A DNA stretch of 64,000 bases from Photobacterium angustum (GCF_002954615.1 NZ_MSCJ01000001.1:744001-808000); one strand, 5' to 3'; positions 9,921 through 18,484 are shown, numbered from the stretch's first letter. Made by a program: numbers and translations. The notes: generated by a model not told the origin, from the sequence alone.

Positions 9921-9947
9921 GTTACATTGGTTACATAAGTTACTTTT
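9921..9947 (+). repeat. Three phased GTTAC nonamers upstream of second PTS gene
   Basis: GTTACATTG, GTTACATAA and GTTACTTTT follow one another without gap. The third unit is identical to the two units at 7542-7559 before the first PTS gene. The distance to the start codon is about 455 bases here and about 490 bases there. Confidence 0.55.
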
Positions 9948-10147
9948 TAGAGATTTATTTATTAATTTTAATAGGTTTCATTATTTTTAAGTTGTTTGTT
10001 ATCAATTACTTGCGTGTTTGTTTCTGCTTTTTGATATATTTGTTTCGATGTGATCCCCATTATATATTCTGAATCTTTCATCACTATCTATTAGTAAATA
10101 TGACAATCATCAAGTTATATTAATTATCGAAATTTATACTTACTGCC

Positions 10148-10214
10148 GAAATAACAAGGAATGAATACTAACATTATGACTACGGGGGTATGTCGTTAGT
10201 GTTTATGTTATTTC
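10148..10214 (+). promoter_or_regulatory. Two-part extended hairpin in PTS leader
   Basis: An outer 9-bp perfect stem (GAAATAACA 10148-10156 with TGTTATTTC 10206-10214) encloses an internal loop and an inner 9-bp stem (10164-10172 with 10195-10203, one G-U pair). The tip is GACTAC-GGGG-GTA-GTC with one bulged base. No T run follows, so it is not a terminator. It could be an RNA element in the leader transcript or a DNA operator; the outer arms resemble Mlc/NagC half-sites but are in the opposite arrangement. Confidence 0.45.
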
Positions 10215-10401
10215 AGGTAAATATAGTACTCAGGAGCTAAATGTTCACTATCACAATCAATTACCTCGGTAATTTGAGCTTGTCTCGTGTGAGTGTTCAT
10301 TACTACGCTTATTGAAGTAATAAAAATAATGGTTACAAAGACAAACAAAGTCTTAATTATTTTTGATACAAGTTTAGATCCCATATCGAGGAGATAAGGT
10401 A

Positions 10402-12018
10402 ATGAAAGCCTTCTTTAGTAAACTATCGCAAGCTGTGATGCTGCCGATAGCGCTACTACCAGCTGCAGGTATTATGCTAGGTCTTGGTGGTAGTTTTACC
10501 AACCAGAGTATGATTGATGCATACAATATTGGTATTTTGCAAGACGGAACACTTTTAAATAGTTTTCTACAGGTTATGACCGCTGCAGGCGGTATCGTTT
10601 TTGCAAATTTACCTTTAATGTTCGCGCTTGCGATTGCTATCGGTTTTGCTCGTGCTGAAAAAGGCGCAGCGGCATTAGCAGCAACGATTTCTTACTTAGT
10701 AATGAATGTTGCGATTGCGAAAACGCTATCTGTTGCTGGCATGGTTGATACAACAAATAACACTGTAATCCTAATGGGCAACCATTATGCGGGGGTGTTA
10801 GCTGATGTGTTAGGTATTCACAACACACTAAGTATGGGTGTATTCGGTGGCCTTATCGCTGGTGGTATTACCGTTGTTCTTCATAACAAATACCATGATG
10901 TTAAGCTTCCTGAGTTCTTAGGTTTCTTTGGTGGTGCACGTTTCGTTCCTATCGTTAGTGCGTTCTCTGCATTATTCTACGGTATTGCGCTTGTATTCAT
11001 TTGGCCTTACATCGGTGCAGCATTTGGTTCTATCGGGGCAACATTAGGTGAAATGACGGCATCTGGTCACGGTTATATTGCTTCTTTCATCTTCGGAATT
11101 ATTGAACGTGCGCTTATCCCTGTTGGTCTACACCACGTATTCTATCTTCCTTTATGGCAGACAGAGATTGGCGGTACTGCTGAAATTGCGGGTCATGTTT
11201 ATAAAGGGACACAAAATATCTTCTTTGGCTCTTTAGCTAACGGTGATTACTCTCAATTCTCTTCCACTAACTTCATGACAGGTAAATTCCCATTCATGAT
11301 GTTTGGTCTACCTGCAGCTGCATACGCAATGTACACATTGGCAGATAAAGAGAATAAGAAAGAAGTTGGTGGTCTATTGTTCTCTGTTGCGCTAACAGCG
11401 TTCCTAACAGGTATTACAGAGCCGATTGAATTTACATTCCTATTCTTATCTGCACCGCTTTACTACTTTATTCACGTGCCACTAGCAGGTCTATCATTCA
11501 TGATTATGGACTTACTAAACGTGAAAGTTGGTATGACGTTCAGTGGTGGTTTTATTGACTTCGCACTATTCGGTATGCTTCCTGGCCTAACCGGAACTGA
11601 AAACCACTGGTACTACATTCCACTACTAGGGTTAATTTATGGTCCTGTATACTTCTTGTTATTCCGCTGGTTTATTCTGAAGTTTGATATCAAGACACCG
11701 GGTCGTAAAGGAAGCGCTGTTGCGGTTGTACGTAAGAAAGATTACCAAGCAGCAAAAGCGAGTGGTTCTGATGACAGCCAAATCGATGAAATGATTGAAG
11801 CATTAGGTGGTAAAGACAACATTGTTGATGTTGATGCATGTATTACACGTCTACGTATCACTGTTAAAGACGGTGAGCTTGTTAAAGATAATAAATACTG
11901 GACTGAGAACTTAGGTGCTAAAGGTTTAGTAAAAGTCGGTGGTACGGGTATCCAAGCTATCTACGGTGCGCAAGCGGCTGGATTTAAAGCTCAAATCAAT
12001 TCAAAACTTGGTAAATAA
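10402..12018 (+). CDS. PTS EIICB permease, glucose/maltose type
   Basis: Glc-family PTS permease with the C-before-B order of PtsG and MalX. EIIC covers residues about 1-425 (MLPIALLPAAGIMLGLGG at the N terminus, LPEFLGFFGGARFVPI, GITEPIEFTFLFLSAPL with the conserved glutamate, LKTPGRKG-type linker). EIIB follows at about 455-538 with the phosphocysteine at about residue 480 in VDACITRLRI. 538 residues is longer than PtsG (477) and close to MalX (530). Position next to the fab-ycfH cluster matches where I remember V. cholerae ptsG to lie, so glucose is the best guess, but the N-terminal half is divergent. No EIIA is fused. Confidence 0.85.
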   Translation: MKAFFSKLSQAVMLPIALLPAAGIMLGLGGSFTNQSMIDAYNIGILQDGTLLNSFLQVMTAAGGIVFANLPLMFALAIAIGFARAEKGAAALAATISYLVMNVAIAKTLSVAGMVDTTNNTVILMGNHYAGVLADVLGIHNTLSMGVFGGLIAGGITVVLHNKYHDVKLPEFLGFFGGARFVPIVSAFSALFYGIALVFIWPYIGAAFGSIGATLGEMTASGHGYIASFIFGIIERALIPVGLHHVFYLPLWQTEIGGTAEIAGHVYKGTQNIFFGSLANGDYSQFSSTNFMTGKFPFMMFGLPAAAYAMYTLADKENKKEVGGLLFSVALTAFLTGITEPIEFTFLFLSAPLYYFIHVPLAGLSFMIMDLLNVKVGMTFSGGFIDFALFGMLPGLTGTENHWYYIPLLGLIYGPVYFLLFRWFILKFDIKTPGRKGSAVAVVRKKDYQAAKASGSDDSQIDEMIEALGGKDNIVDVDACITRLRITVKDGELVKDNKYWTENLGAKGLVKVGGTGIQAIYGAQAAGFKAQINSKLGK

Positions 12019-12025
12019 TTAGGCA

Positions 12026-12496
12026 ATGAGCAGCTTTTCATTGAAATACAGACGTGTCGGTACATTTATGATTGATATGGCTATCGTGCAGATGTTTGCA
12101 ATGATCGTCAAAGATATCTTCCTTGGTATGGTTGGTTATATTACCAATGGTGCAGGAGTATCGTTATCATTTAACGATACGATGGCGCTACCAGTATTGT
12201 TACTGTTAATTATCGGCATCATGGCTTTATTTATTGGTGTCTTTATGGGGTATCACTGGTTGTGTTATCGGTTACTCGGCACTTCACTATCACGTGCTTT
12301 GTTAAGTGTGAAAGTGATATCTAGCGATGATGAGCTGCTGACAAAGCAACGTTATTTAAAGCGTGAGTTTGATAAGATTTATCTATGTATTGCCACATTA
12401 GGGTTATACCCCCTCTATGCTGGTGTGCAATATCTTACGTTTACCAATCCACCTTGGCATGACAAAAAAAATCATACAACAGTGGTAGAACGATAA
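12026..12496 (+). CDS. RDD-family membrane protein
   Basis: 156 residues, starting eight bases after the PTS gene and probably cotranscribed. The N terminus has the RDD-type YRRVGTFMIDMAIV motif, with three hydrophobic segments (about 14-40, 56-85 and 115-135). RDD proteins are small inner-membrane proteins of mostly unknown role; some are ion exchangers. Its place in the PTS transcript does not by itself show a transport role. A strong terminator closes the unit. Confidence 0.8.
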   Translation: MSSFSLKYRRVGTFMIDMAIVQMFAMIVKDIFLGMVGYITNGAGVSLSFNDTMALPVLLLLIIGIMALFIGVFMGYHWLCYRLLGTSLSRALLSVKVISSDDELLTKQRYLKREFDKIYLCIATLGLYPLYAGVQYLTFTNPPWHDKKNHTTVVER

Positions 12497-12498
12497 AT

Positions 12499-12527
12499 AA
12501 AAACCGCAGTGAAAACTGCGGTTTTTT
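12499..12527 (+). terminator. Terminator after RDD gene
   Basis: A perfect stem AAAACCGCAGT / ACTGCGGTTTT with GAAA loop ends in seven or more T residues; the A-rich left arm may also stop lysO transcripts from the opposite strand. Confidence 0.93.
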
Positions 12528-12548
12528 TATCACTTCTTTTTATCACAG

Positions 12549-13448
12549 TTATAGCGATAAGAAGAATAAAATGAAAACGGGGACTAACAGGCTAAGAATA
12601 AAACCACTGACAATGGCGATCGGTACACAGCGTACTCCTCCTGTACTTTGAATTACAGGTAGGGTGAAATCCATAGCCGTTGCCCCAGCATAACCAATAG
12701 CTGTATTGGGATAACGGTGGATAAGTAACGGGATTAATATTAGCGCAAGTATTTCTCGCAATAACTCGTTTAAAAATGCAGCGCCACCAAATACACTACC
12801 TAAGCCGTCGCCAATTAAAATACCCGCGAGAGAATACCAGCCAAAACCTGATGCCATAGCTAAGCCATGATTAAGTGGGATACCTAGAATAAGTGCTGCG
12901 ATGATCCCGCCTAAAAAAGATGTGCTAATAATAACCGCAGCTATAATCATCCCTTTTTTATTGAGCACTATTTGTTTTAAGGTCATACCGCTATTACGTA
13001 ATTGGATGCCAATAAAAAACAGTAATAGTAATAAAATAGCTTCACTAGCTTGATCAACCCATGATAAATCGACATTGAGTAATAGACCTACGATTAACCC
13101 TGCTGCAACAACAAAAACCAATTTAACCGATTCCATCATCATTTTTGCCATCGGTAAATGATGGTGTCCATCAATCGTTTGTGTTGGCCATAAACGGTCT
13201 AAAAAAGGGAGTGCAGCAAGGTTACATACACTGATTGAGATGAAAAATGTCATGGTGTAGATAAGGATTTGGTTTAAGTTTTGGCTGAGATTATCTAGCG
13301 CAGCTAAGCTTAATCCCATTAATGTCAAAATCACCAAGACTAAGCGGCTAGTTTGAGCATTAATAAAATCGAGGTGCTTCTTATTATGAATAGGGATGAG
13401 GTAGCCAATAATAAGCGGCAAAAAGATAAGTAAAATCCCAGACAACAT
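12549..13448 (-). CDS. lysO: Lysine exporter LysO
   Basis: Inner-membrane exporter of L-lysine (and of the antimetabolite thialysine in E. coli, where it was ybjE). The 299-residue length equals the E. coli protein, and blocks such as LRNSGMTLKQIVLNKKGMI, AMASGFGWYSLAGILI, and GATAMDFTLPV are conserved. About eight to ten hydrophobic helices are visible. RBS AAGGA lies before the start. I looked for a lysine riboswitch in the 5' region and saw none; in E. coli the gene is ArgP controlled, but no site can be called here. Confidence 0.93.
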   Translation of the reverse strand: MLSGILLIFLPLIIGYLIPIHNKKHLDFINAQTSRLVLVILTLMGLSLAALDNLSQNLNQILIYTMTFFISISVCNLAALPFLDRLWPTQTIDGHHHLPMAKMMMESVKLVFVVAAGLIVGLLLNVDLSWVDQASEAILLLLLFFIGIQLRNSGMTLKQIVLNKKGMIIAAVIISTSFLGGIIAALILGIPLNHGLAMASGFGWYSLAGILIGDGLGSVFGGAAFLNELLREILALILIPLLIHRYPNTAIGYAGATAMDFTLPVIQSTGGVRCVPIAIVSGFILSLLVPVFILFFLSL

Positions 13449-13624
13449 ATTAGTCCTTAAATATATTCAGAGGGTTAGTGATTTATTTGCTAGAGGATTT
13501 GGTTAAATGACACAAAGTAACCAGCAATAATGAATTCATTTATTTATATTTTTAACAGAAAGTTAATGTAGCACAGCGATAAAGAAGGAGTATATAGGCA
13601 AGTGGGGGCTTATAGATGGGTGTT

Positions 13625-13658
13625 TCCCCTTCTTTTTAAGTAAGAAAAAAGAAGGGGA
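13625..13658. other. Perfect hairpin downstream of HDOD gene
   Basis: A 13-bp perfect inverted repeat (TCCCCTTCTTTTT / AAAAAGAAGGGGA) with a short loop lies six bases after the HDOD stop codon (minus strand). Neither strand has a T run right after the stem, so it is not a classical terminator, although it may act as one with Rho or protect the 3' end. Confidence 0.55.
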
Positions 13659-13663
13659 TTAGG

Positions 13664-14587
13664 TCAGAATCCACTTTCACGAACGATGTTTTTCACTCGT
13701 TGATTAAATTCGTGAGCGGGTAAGTTAGTCAATTCATACATGACTTCAGCTCCTACAAGGTCGAGCTCAACATCATTTTCGTCGATAGCATCATCGTTAT
13801 TTTTAAACAACAATAAGTGGTGTGCCATACGAGCGATATCAAGATAACTTAACGTATCGTTATTGTTTCCATAAGGCTGTCGTTTATTAGAGGCGATTTC
13901 AAGATAATCATTATCAAATCCCCACTCTTTTAATACGATCAAACTTGTTTTCATACAGGTTTCTTTGAAAATATATTTGGCAATATCGATATCGAGGTAA
14001 TTATCGTTTTCAATATAATTTAGATATTCGTAGATTAAACTAAAGACGCCAATATCAGCCAGTAAGCCTGTTAATAGAGCTTTTTCTGGTTCTATTTTTA
14101 AAGGTTTTTCACTGTGTTTTATTAAGCTTTGACAAATCAGAGCCATCGTACCTGCAAATTGACGTGAGCGAATCGCACTTTGACTGAGCAGCTGATTACA
14201 CGCGAGGTTTTCAGTTTTTACGTTTCGTAATTCAGCAACTGCTTGCGCGGTGGCGATATCACGTACCCGCAACAACCCAAGACGAGAGACCGCAGTTAGA
14301 AGATCGTTACAGACAACATTACGGCGGTTAAATATTACCGTATTAGAGGTTCGAATAATCGTTGCGGTTAAGGCGGGATCATCAAGTAGTAAATCAGCCA
14401 CGTCATGAATGGTGCTTTCGTCATCATTACATAATTGATGTAGCTTCATTAACACATCAGGTATAGGAGGAAGCTCCAGCTTATTTTGCTGCGCAGATTG
14501 TTTTACTAAGTTGCAAAACTCAGATTCCAACGCTTTTATTTGATGATCACGGCTATGTTTTAACCAAAAAAAAGATAAATGCGACAT
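13664..14587 (-). CDS. HDOD domain signalling protein
   Basis: 307 residues. The HDOD domain (about residues 35-240) is recognised from LPPIPDVLMKLHQL, DVADLLLDDPALTATIIRTSN and the AVSRLGLLRVRDIATAQAV helix. HDOD proteins are catalytically inactive relatives of HD phosphohydrolases and act in signalling, often linked to cyclic nucleotides or c-di-GMP. There is no attached EAL, GGDEF or REC domain. The gene stands alone on the minus strand; the start ATG at 14587 has only a weak ribosome binding site. Confidence 0.85.
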   Translation of the reverse strand: MSHLSFFWLKHSRDHQIKALESEFCNLVKQSAQQNKLELPPIPDVLMKLHQLCNDDESTIHDVADLLLDDPALTATIIRTSNTVIFNRRNVVCNDLLTAVSRLGLLRVRDIATAQAVAELRNVKTENLACNQLLSQSAIRSRQFAGTMALICQSLIKHSEKPLKIEPEKALLTGLLADIGVFSLIYEYLNYIENDNYLDIDIAKYIFKETCMKTSLIVLKEWGFDNDYLEIASNKRQPYGNNNDTLSYLDIARMAHHLLLFKNNDDAIDENDVELDLVGAEVMYELTNLPAHEFNQRVKNIVRESGF

Positions 14588-14711
14588 GTAAAACTAATCT
14601 TATAAAATAATAATCAAATTCTATCGTTTCATGGCGTTATCGAGTAGTTTGTCACGTAATTTATTTGAAGTGAGTAGGCTATAAAATTAAAAATAAATGA
14701 TGTTAATCCCA

Positions 14712-15299
14712 CTAATGGTTTAAATTTTTATCTTGAAGTAATTTTATTAAAAAACGAATGGCCAGATTGGGCGTTTTTTGATGAATCAGCATTTGCTTAT
14801 ATTTTACTTCTATCGGTAGTACTTCTAACCAACGTTGACAGACCCACGTCATATCATCAAACAATGGGGCAGGATATAAATCGCCCATTTCTGGTTGAGA
14901 AGAATAAAGTTGCTTTAATCGATGGGCTAAACACTGGTTACTCGTTGTCGTCTGAGAGGGAGGCCAAGTGTTAAAGGGCATACATTCGGCAATTAAAAGT
15001 TTATCATCATCAATCTTAATTTTTTCTATTTTTAGAAGATCGATACCTTCTACCGTAATACCCAATAAATCGCCCTCGAGTAGGTTGAAGTCTATGATCT
15101 TAACGTGAGTACTTAATGCAGGAACATCTTTAACTTCGCTGTGCTCACGTTCGCTATCTATCATTGCCATTACAAACCCTTTTTTAGAAATAAGGGCTTC
15201 TTTCACCATACGAATATGACGAGCTTGTGCAATTTTCAGTTGAGTTCTTCCATTGGGAAGAATGTGGTTTGCATATGGGAACAATGGAATTTTTTTCAT
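14712..15299 (-). CDS. Lon N-terminal (LAN) domain protein
   Basis: 195 residues, consisting of the substrate-binding LAN domain found at the N terminus of Lon, without the AAA+ and protease parts. The signature is MKKIPLFPYANHILPNGRTQLKI near the start, and repeated beta strands follow. I start it at 15299, where GGAG is correctly placed, instead of the longer reading from 15350. Free-standing LAN proteins are common in gammaproteobacteria; their function is unproven. It is transcribed divergently from tfoX across a 305-base gap. Confidence 0.82.
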   Translation of the reverse strand: MKKIPLFPYANHILPNGRTQLKIAQARHIRMVKEALISKKGFVMAMIDSEREHSEVKDVPALSTHVKIIDFNLLEGDLLGITVEGIDLLKIEKIKIDDDKLLIAECMPFNTWPPSQTTTSNQCLAHRLKQLYSSQPEMGDLYPAPLFDDMTWVCQRWLEVLPIEVKYKQMLIHQKTPNLAIRFLIKLLQDKNLNH

Positions 15300-15604
15300 A
15301 GCTCCAGCGTATACTCTTTTTACTGTAATTATCTTAAAGATAGTCGGCACTGATAATAATGATGATAGATATGCAATTCATTATTGATTCTTGCGTGATA
15401 AATGCTGCAAATCTAGTTTGATTACATTAATTTGCGACAAAAAATATGCGAGTAATCTCATCTTTGACTGCTGCTTATTTAATCTATAACACTTAAGAGC
15501 ATACAATTGCTTTGTCGAATAATTAACAATCTAATCTATTGTTTGGCTAGGTTATTTGACGTGTTTGGAATAATTGATTATTACCGCATTATGGAGAATT
15601 AGTT
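15300..15604. promoter_or_regulatory. Divergent intergenic region between Lon-N gene and tfoX
   Basis: No gene is visible. The region must hold promoters for both directions. I looked for the c-di-GMP-I riboswitch known upstream of tfoY in V. cholerae; its conserved GGGNCACGCAAAGCC-like core is absent. No clear CRP site (TGTGA-N6-TCACA) was seen either. GGAG at 15593-15596 is the tfoX ribosome binding site. Confidence 0.4.
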
Positions 15605-16204
15605 GTGACATCACCAAAGGAAGATTATTTAAATTATTTAAACAAATTTGGAGAACAAGAAAAGCGGTCCATGTTTGGTGGAACCGGAGTATTTATAGAC
15701 GGTGCGATGTTTGCGATTGTTACACCAGCTTCTATGTATATTCGAGGTGGCGAGAAACTGGATCCAGAGTTAATAAAATTAGGTTGTGCGAAATTTAAAC
15801 ATATAAAGAAAAGCAAAACGGCAACAGTTAATTATTACGAAATAAGAGATCTTTTAGAAAAAGATCCGCAGGTTTGTAATCAATTAGTAGCTAAATCGAT
15901 TGAGTTTTCATGTAAAGATAAGGCATTTAAACAGTCTGGTGCGAATAAACGTTTACGTGATCTACCCAATATGCGATTAACGCTTGAAAGAATGGTAAAA
16001 CGAACGGGTGTATTAGATGTACCTACTTTTCTTGAGTTGGGGGCTGTTAATGTTTATCGCAAAGTATGCGAACACCATGGAGAAGAAGTCAATCGTAATT
16101 TGTTATGGATTTTTGCAGGTGCAGTCAAAGGATGTCACTGGCAATTATTAACTGACGAGTATAAATCAGGCTTGCTTGAGCAATACCGCAGTACAACTAA
16201 TTAA
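15605..16204 (+). CDS. tfoX: TfoX/Sxy-family competence regulator
   Basis: 199 residues with the two TfoX domains: N-terminal (about 10-95) with RSMFGGTGVFIDGAMFAIV, and C-terminal (about 110-195) with RLRDLPNMRLTLERMVKR and WIFAGAVKGCHW. TfoX activates natural-competence and, in vibrios, type VI secretion genes together with CRP. The start is the GTG at 15605, eight bases after GGAG. Vibrionaceae usually have two paralogues (TfoX and TfoY); lack of a GEMM riboswitch in the leader favours TfoX, but the call between the two is tentative. Confidence 0.8.
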   Translation: MTSPKEDYLNYLNKFGEQEKRSMFGGTGVFIDGAMFAIVTPASMYIRGGEKLDPELIKLGCAKFKHIKKSKTATVNYYEIRDLLEKDPQVCNQLVAKSIEFSCKDKAFKQSGANKRLRDLPNMRLTLERMVKRTGVLDVPTFLELGAVNVYRKVCEHHGEEVNRNLLWIFAGAVKGCHWQLLTDEYKSGLLEQYRSTTN

Positions 16205-16292
16205 TTGACGCTATTCGGGGAGTAGCATTTATAGCTGAGCCCCGATCATTTTCTTGTTATGCTTGCTACTAGATTCTTAATGTGGCGGTATT

Positions 16293-17198
16293 ATGCAACT
16301 TTCTAACCTTTCTGGTTCTGTACTTTCAGGTTTACACTGCTTTCTTATAGCAGCAGAACAAATGAGCTTCACACGTGCTGCTGAAGTTTTATTTTTAACT
16401 CAAAGTGCGGTTAGCCATAAAATCAAAAACCTTGAAGAAGCATTAGGCGTCCAGCTCTTTATTCGTCAGCCCCGCAAGCTCATCCTCACTGATGAAGGAT
16501 TTCGTTTAAAACAAGTTCTAGCTGCTAACTTTGGCGATATTGCACACGAAATACGTGATTTGAAAAATGTTGAGCTAAGTGGCGATATAAATATTTCTGT
16601 ACCGCCAACGTTTGCTCAAACGTGGTTATTACCCCGCTTAAAATCCTTTATAGATCTTTATCCCATGCTACGTATTCATTTACGAACCCGTAATGAACTT
16701 GTTGATTTTCAAACGGAAAGTTTTGATTGCGCCATTTATTTTGGTAAAGGGGAATATCAAGGTTTGCATTCGTGTAAATTAATGGATGAAGCGATGCAGC
16801 CAGTGTGTAGCCATGATTATGCTATCGCAAATGACCTTTATGATAACCCTGAAGGCTTAATGCAATGTTTATTGCTCCATGATGCCGCACCGTGGGCAAG
16901 GGCAGGGCGAAATGATGAATGGCAGCTATGGGCAGAGCAATATGGTACGAAATTACCTGAATCGGAATGTACATTTGATCGTTCTGATTTAGCTTTACAA
17001 GCGGCTGAGTGTGGGATTGGTGTTGCAATCGGGAGGCACTCATTTATTGCTGAAAGGTTAGTGGAAAAACGGCTAGTTACACCTTTTGATATGATGGCAC
17101 CCTCACCTTTTAGTTATTATGTCGTGTGTCGACATAACATGCAAAATACCCCTAAAATAAAAGCTTTTAGTGATTGGCTATTCAGTGAGATTGGTTAA
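16293..17198 (+). CDS. LysR-family transcriptional regulator, DsdC-like
   Basis: 301 residues: winged helix-turn-helix at about 15-75 (SFTRAAEVLFLTQSAVSHKIKN) and a LysR substrate domain. The late motif CTFDRSDLALQAAECGIGVAIGR is very like E. coli DsdC, the D-serine-responsive activator of dsdXA, and also resembles GcvA. No dsdA, dsdX or other D-serine gene is in the window; the neighbour is a convergent D-lactate dehydrogenase. It could therefore regulate something elsewhere. Confidence is high for the family and moderate for the DsdC resemblance. Confidence 0.8.
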   Translation: MQLSNLSGSVLSGLHCFLIAAEQMSFTRAAEVLFLTQSAVSHKIKNLEEALGVQLFIRQPRKLILTDEGFRLKQVLAANFGDIAHEIRDLKNVELSGDINISVPPTFAQTWLLPRLKSFIDLYPMLRIHLRTRNELVDFQTESFDCAIYFGKGEYQGLHSCKLMDEAMQPVCSHDYAIANDLYDNPEGLMQCLLLHDAAPWARAGRNDEWQLWAEQYGTKLPESECTFDRSDLALQAAECGIGVAIGRHSFIAERLVEKRLVTPFDMMAPSPFSYYVVCRHNMQNTPKIKAFSDWLFSEIG

Positions 17199-17244
17199 GA
17201 TCCGCTGAATGTTATTTATTAAAATCAATTTGATAAATAAAAAT

Positions 17245-17276
17245 GCCGCTAAATTTTTATATTTAGCGGCTTTATT
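17245..17276. terminator. Terminator between the LysR gene and ldhA (convergent)
   Basis: A 10-bp perfect stem GCCGCTAAAT / ATTTAGCGGC with a six-base loop, followed by TTTATTT on the plus strand and, on the minus strand, by ATTTTTATTT. It can serve both converging genes. Confidence 0.85.
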
Positions 17277-17278
17277 TA

Positions 17279-18271
17279 TTAATCTAGCACTTCATTTCCT
17301 GATACTTTACCTTGATCAAAATCAGACAGATTTTGCAGCGTAGTTTCAGCAATATTGCCCAAAGCTTCTTCTGTTAAAAAGGCTTGGTGTCCAGTGAAAA
17401 GTACGTTGTGACAGGATGATAAACGACGGAATACATCATCTTGGATCACATCATTAGACTTATCTTGGAAGAACAAATCCTTTTCATTTTCATATACATC
17501 GACACCTAATGCACCGATACGTTGTGATTTTAACGCTTCAATAGCATCACTCGATTTAATTAAACCACCACGGCTGGTGTTAATGATCATTACACCATCT
17601 TTCATTTTGTCAAAGGCGTGTTGATTTAACATATGATAGTTTTCCTTCGACATCGGACAGTGCAGAGTAATAACATCCGATAAACGATAGATTTCATCAA
17701 GGCTAGTATAAGTTACCCCTAATTCAATCGCAGCAGGATTTGGGTATGGGTCAAAGGCAAGAATATTCATGCCAAACCCTTTTAAAATACGAATTGTCGC
17801 TAAGCCAATTTTACCCGTACCCACAACACCAACGGTTTTACCGTGGAAGTTATAGCCAGTTAGGCCATCAAGCGAGAAATTTGCATCACGCGTGCGTTGG
17901 TAAGCACGATGAATATGGCGATTCAGGCTCAACATTAAGCCTAAGGTATGCTCTGCAATAGACTCGGGTGAATAAGCAGGAACACGTACAATTTGTAGCC
18001 CTAACTTTTTGGCTTCCTCTAAATCAACAAGATCGTAGCCGGCACAGCGCATTGCAATGACTTTAACCCCTTGCTTGGCTAAACACTTTAAGACAGGCGC
18101 ACTAAGATCATCATTAACAAATGCACAAACGGCATCAAACCCTTCACCCATTTTCGCTGTTTGTAGATTCAGCGGGAAATCGAAGTAAGTAATATCATGA
18201 TTAAAGGATTTGTTTACTTTAGAAAAAGATTCTTGGTCGTACTTTTTTGAGCTAAATAGAGCTATTTTCAT
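17279..18271 (-). CDS. ldhA: Fermentative D-lactate dehydrogenase
   Basis: NADH-dependent reduction of pyruvate to D-lactate in mixed-acid fermentation. The 330-residue protein belongs to the D-2-hydroxyacid dehydrogenase family: Rossmann motif VGVVGTGKIGLATIRIL, catalytic Arg in INTSRGGLIKSSD, and the His in FTGHQAFLTEEA; MRCAGYDLVDL and VRVPAYSPESIAEH are typical of E. coli LdhA. Length is the same as E. coli LdhA within one residue. It is convergent with the LysR regulator gene. Confidence 0.93.
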   Translation of the reverse strand: MKIALFSSKKYDQESFSKVNKSFNHDITYFDFPLNLQTAKMGEGFDAVCAFVNDDLSAPVLKCLAKQGVKVIAMRCAGYDLVDLEEAKKLGLQIVRVPAYSPESIAEHTLGLMLSLNRHIHRAYQRTRDANFSLDGLTGYNFHGKTVGVVGTGKIGLATIRILKGFGMNILAFDPYPNPAAIELGVTYTSLDEIYRLSDVITLHCPMSKENYHMLNQHAFDKMKDGVMIINTSRGGLIKSSDAIEALKSQRIGALGVDVYENEKDLFFQDKSNDVIQDDVFRRLSSCHNVLFTGHQAFLTEEALGNIAETTLQNLSDFDQGKVSGNEVLD

Positions 18272-18484
18272 AAGACTAAATTACCTTATTTATTCATTGT
18301 TATATTCTGTACTGTCAATACCATATCAAAATACTCTGGTATTGATAGAGAAAGTATTAAAAATAGACATTGCAAACTTGATCTGATTTCTTCGTTATCA
18401 GTGAGTTCTAGTTGACGTCAGGCCTTTAAAAAGTTGATGATATAGTCATATATTTGCACTTAAATTTATTAATCAGGATTCAAT

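Larger units (their letters stand above)
9612..10401 (+). promoter_or_regulatory. 790-base leader of the second PTS gene, no coding sequence
   Basis: Strikingly long non-coding stretch, strongly AT-rich. It holds three GTTAC nonamers (9921-9947), a two-part hairpin (10148-10214) and the RBS GAGGAGATAAGG just before the ATG. ANGGA-type motifs occur at 10156-10160, 10231-10235 and 10388-10392, which would suit a CsrA-type regulator, but that is only a possibility. No open frame with a ribosome binding site was seen on either strand. Confidence 0.5.

Noticed and set aside
9921..9947. GTTAC nonamers as DnaA boxes or an origin
   Set aside because: They do not match TTATNCACA and no AT-rich unwinding region, dnaA or gyrase gene is linked.
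10220..10300. CRP sites in the leader of the second PTS gene
   Set aside because: Only half-matches to TGTGA-N6-TCACA are present; none reaches the quality of the udp sites.
13449..13620. Possible lysine riboswitch before lysO
   Set aside because: I looked for the conserved L-box elements on the minus strand and saw none; the sequence is simple and AT-rich.
15354..15604. Possible c-di-GMP riboswitch before tfoX
   Set aside because: The conserved core of the GEMM-I aptamer is not present in either part of the leader.
15574..15798. A 74-codon frame overlapping the start of tfoX
   Set aside because: It is an alternative frame of the TfoX N terminus; the TfoX frame has the conserved domain and the better ribosome binding site.
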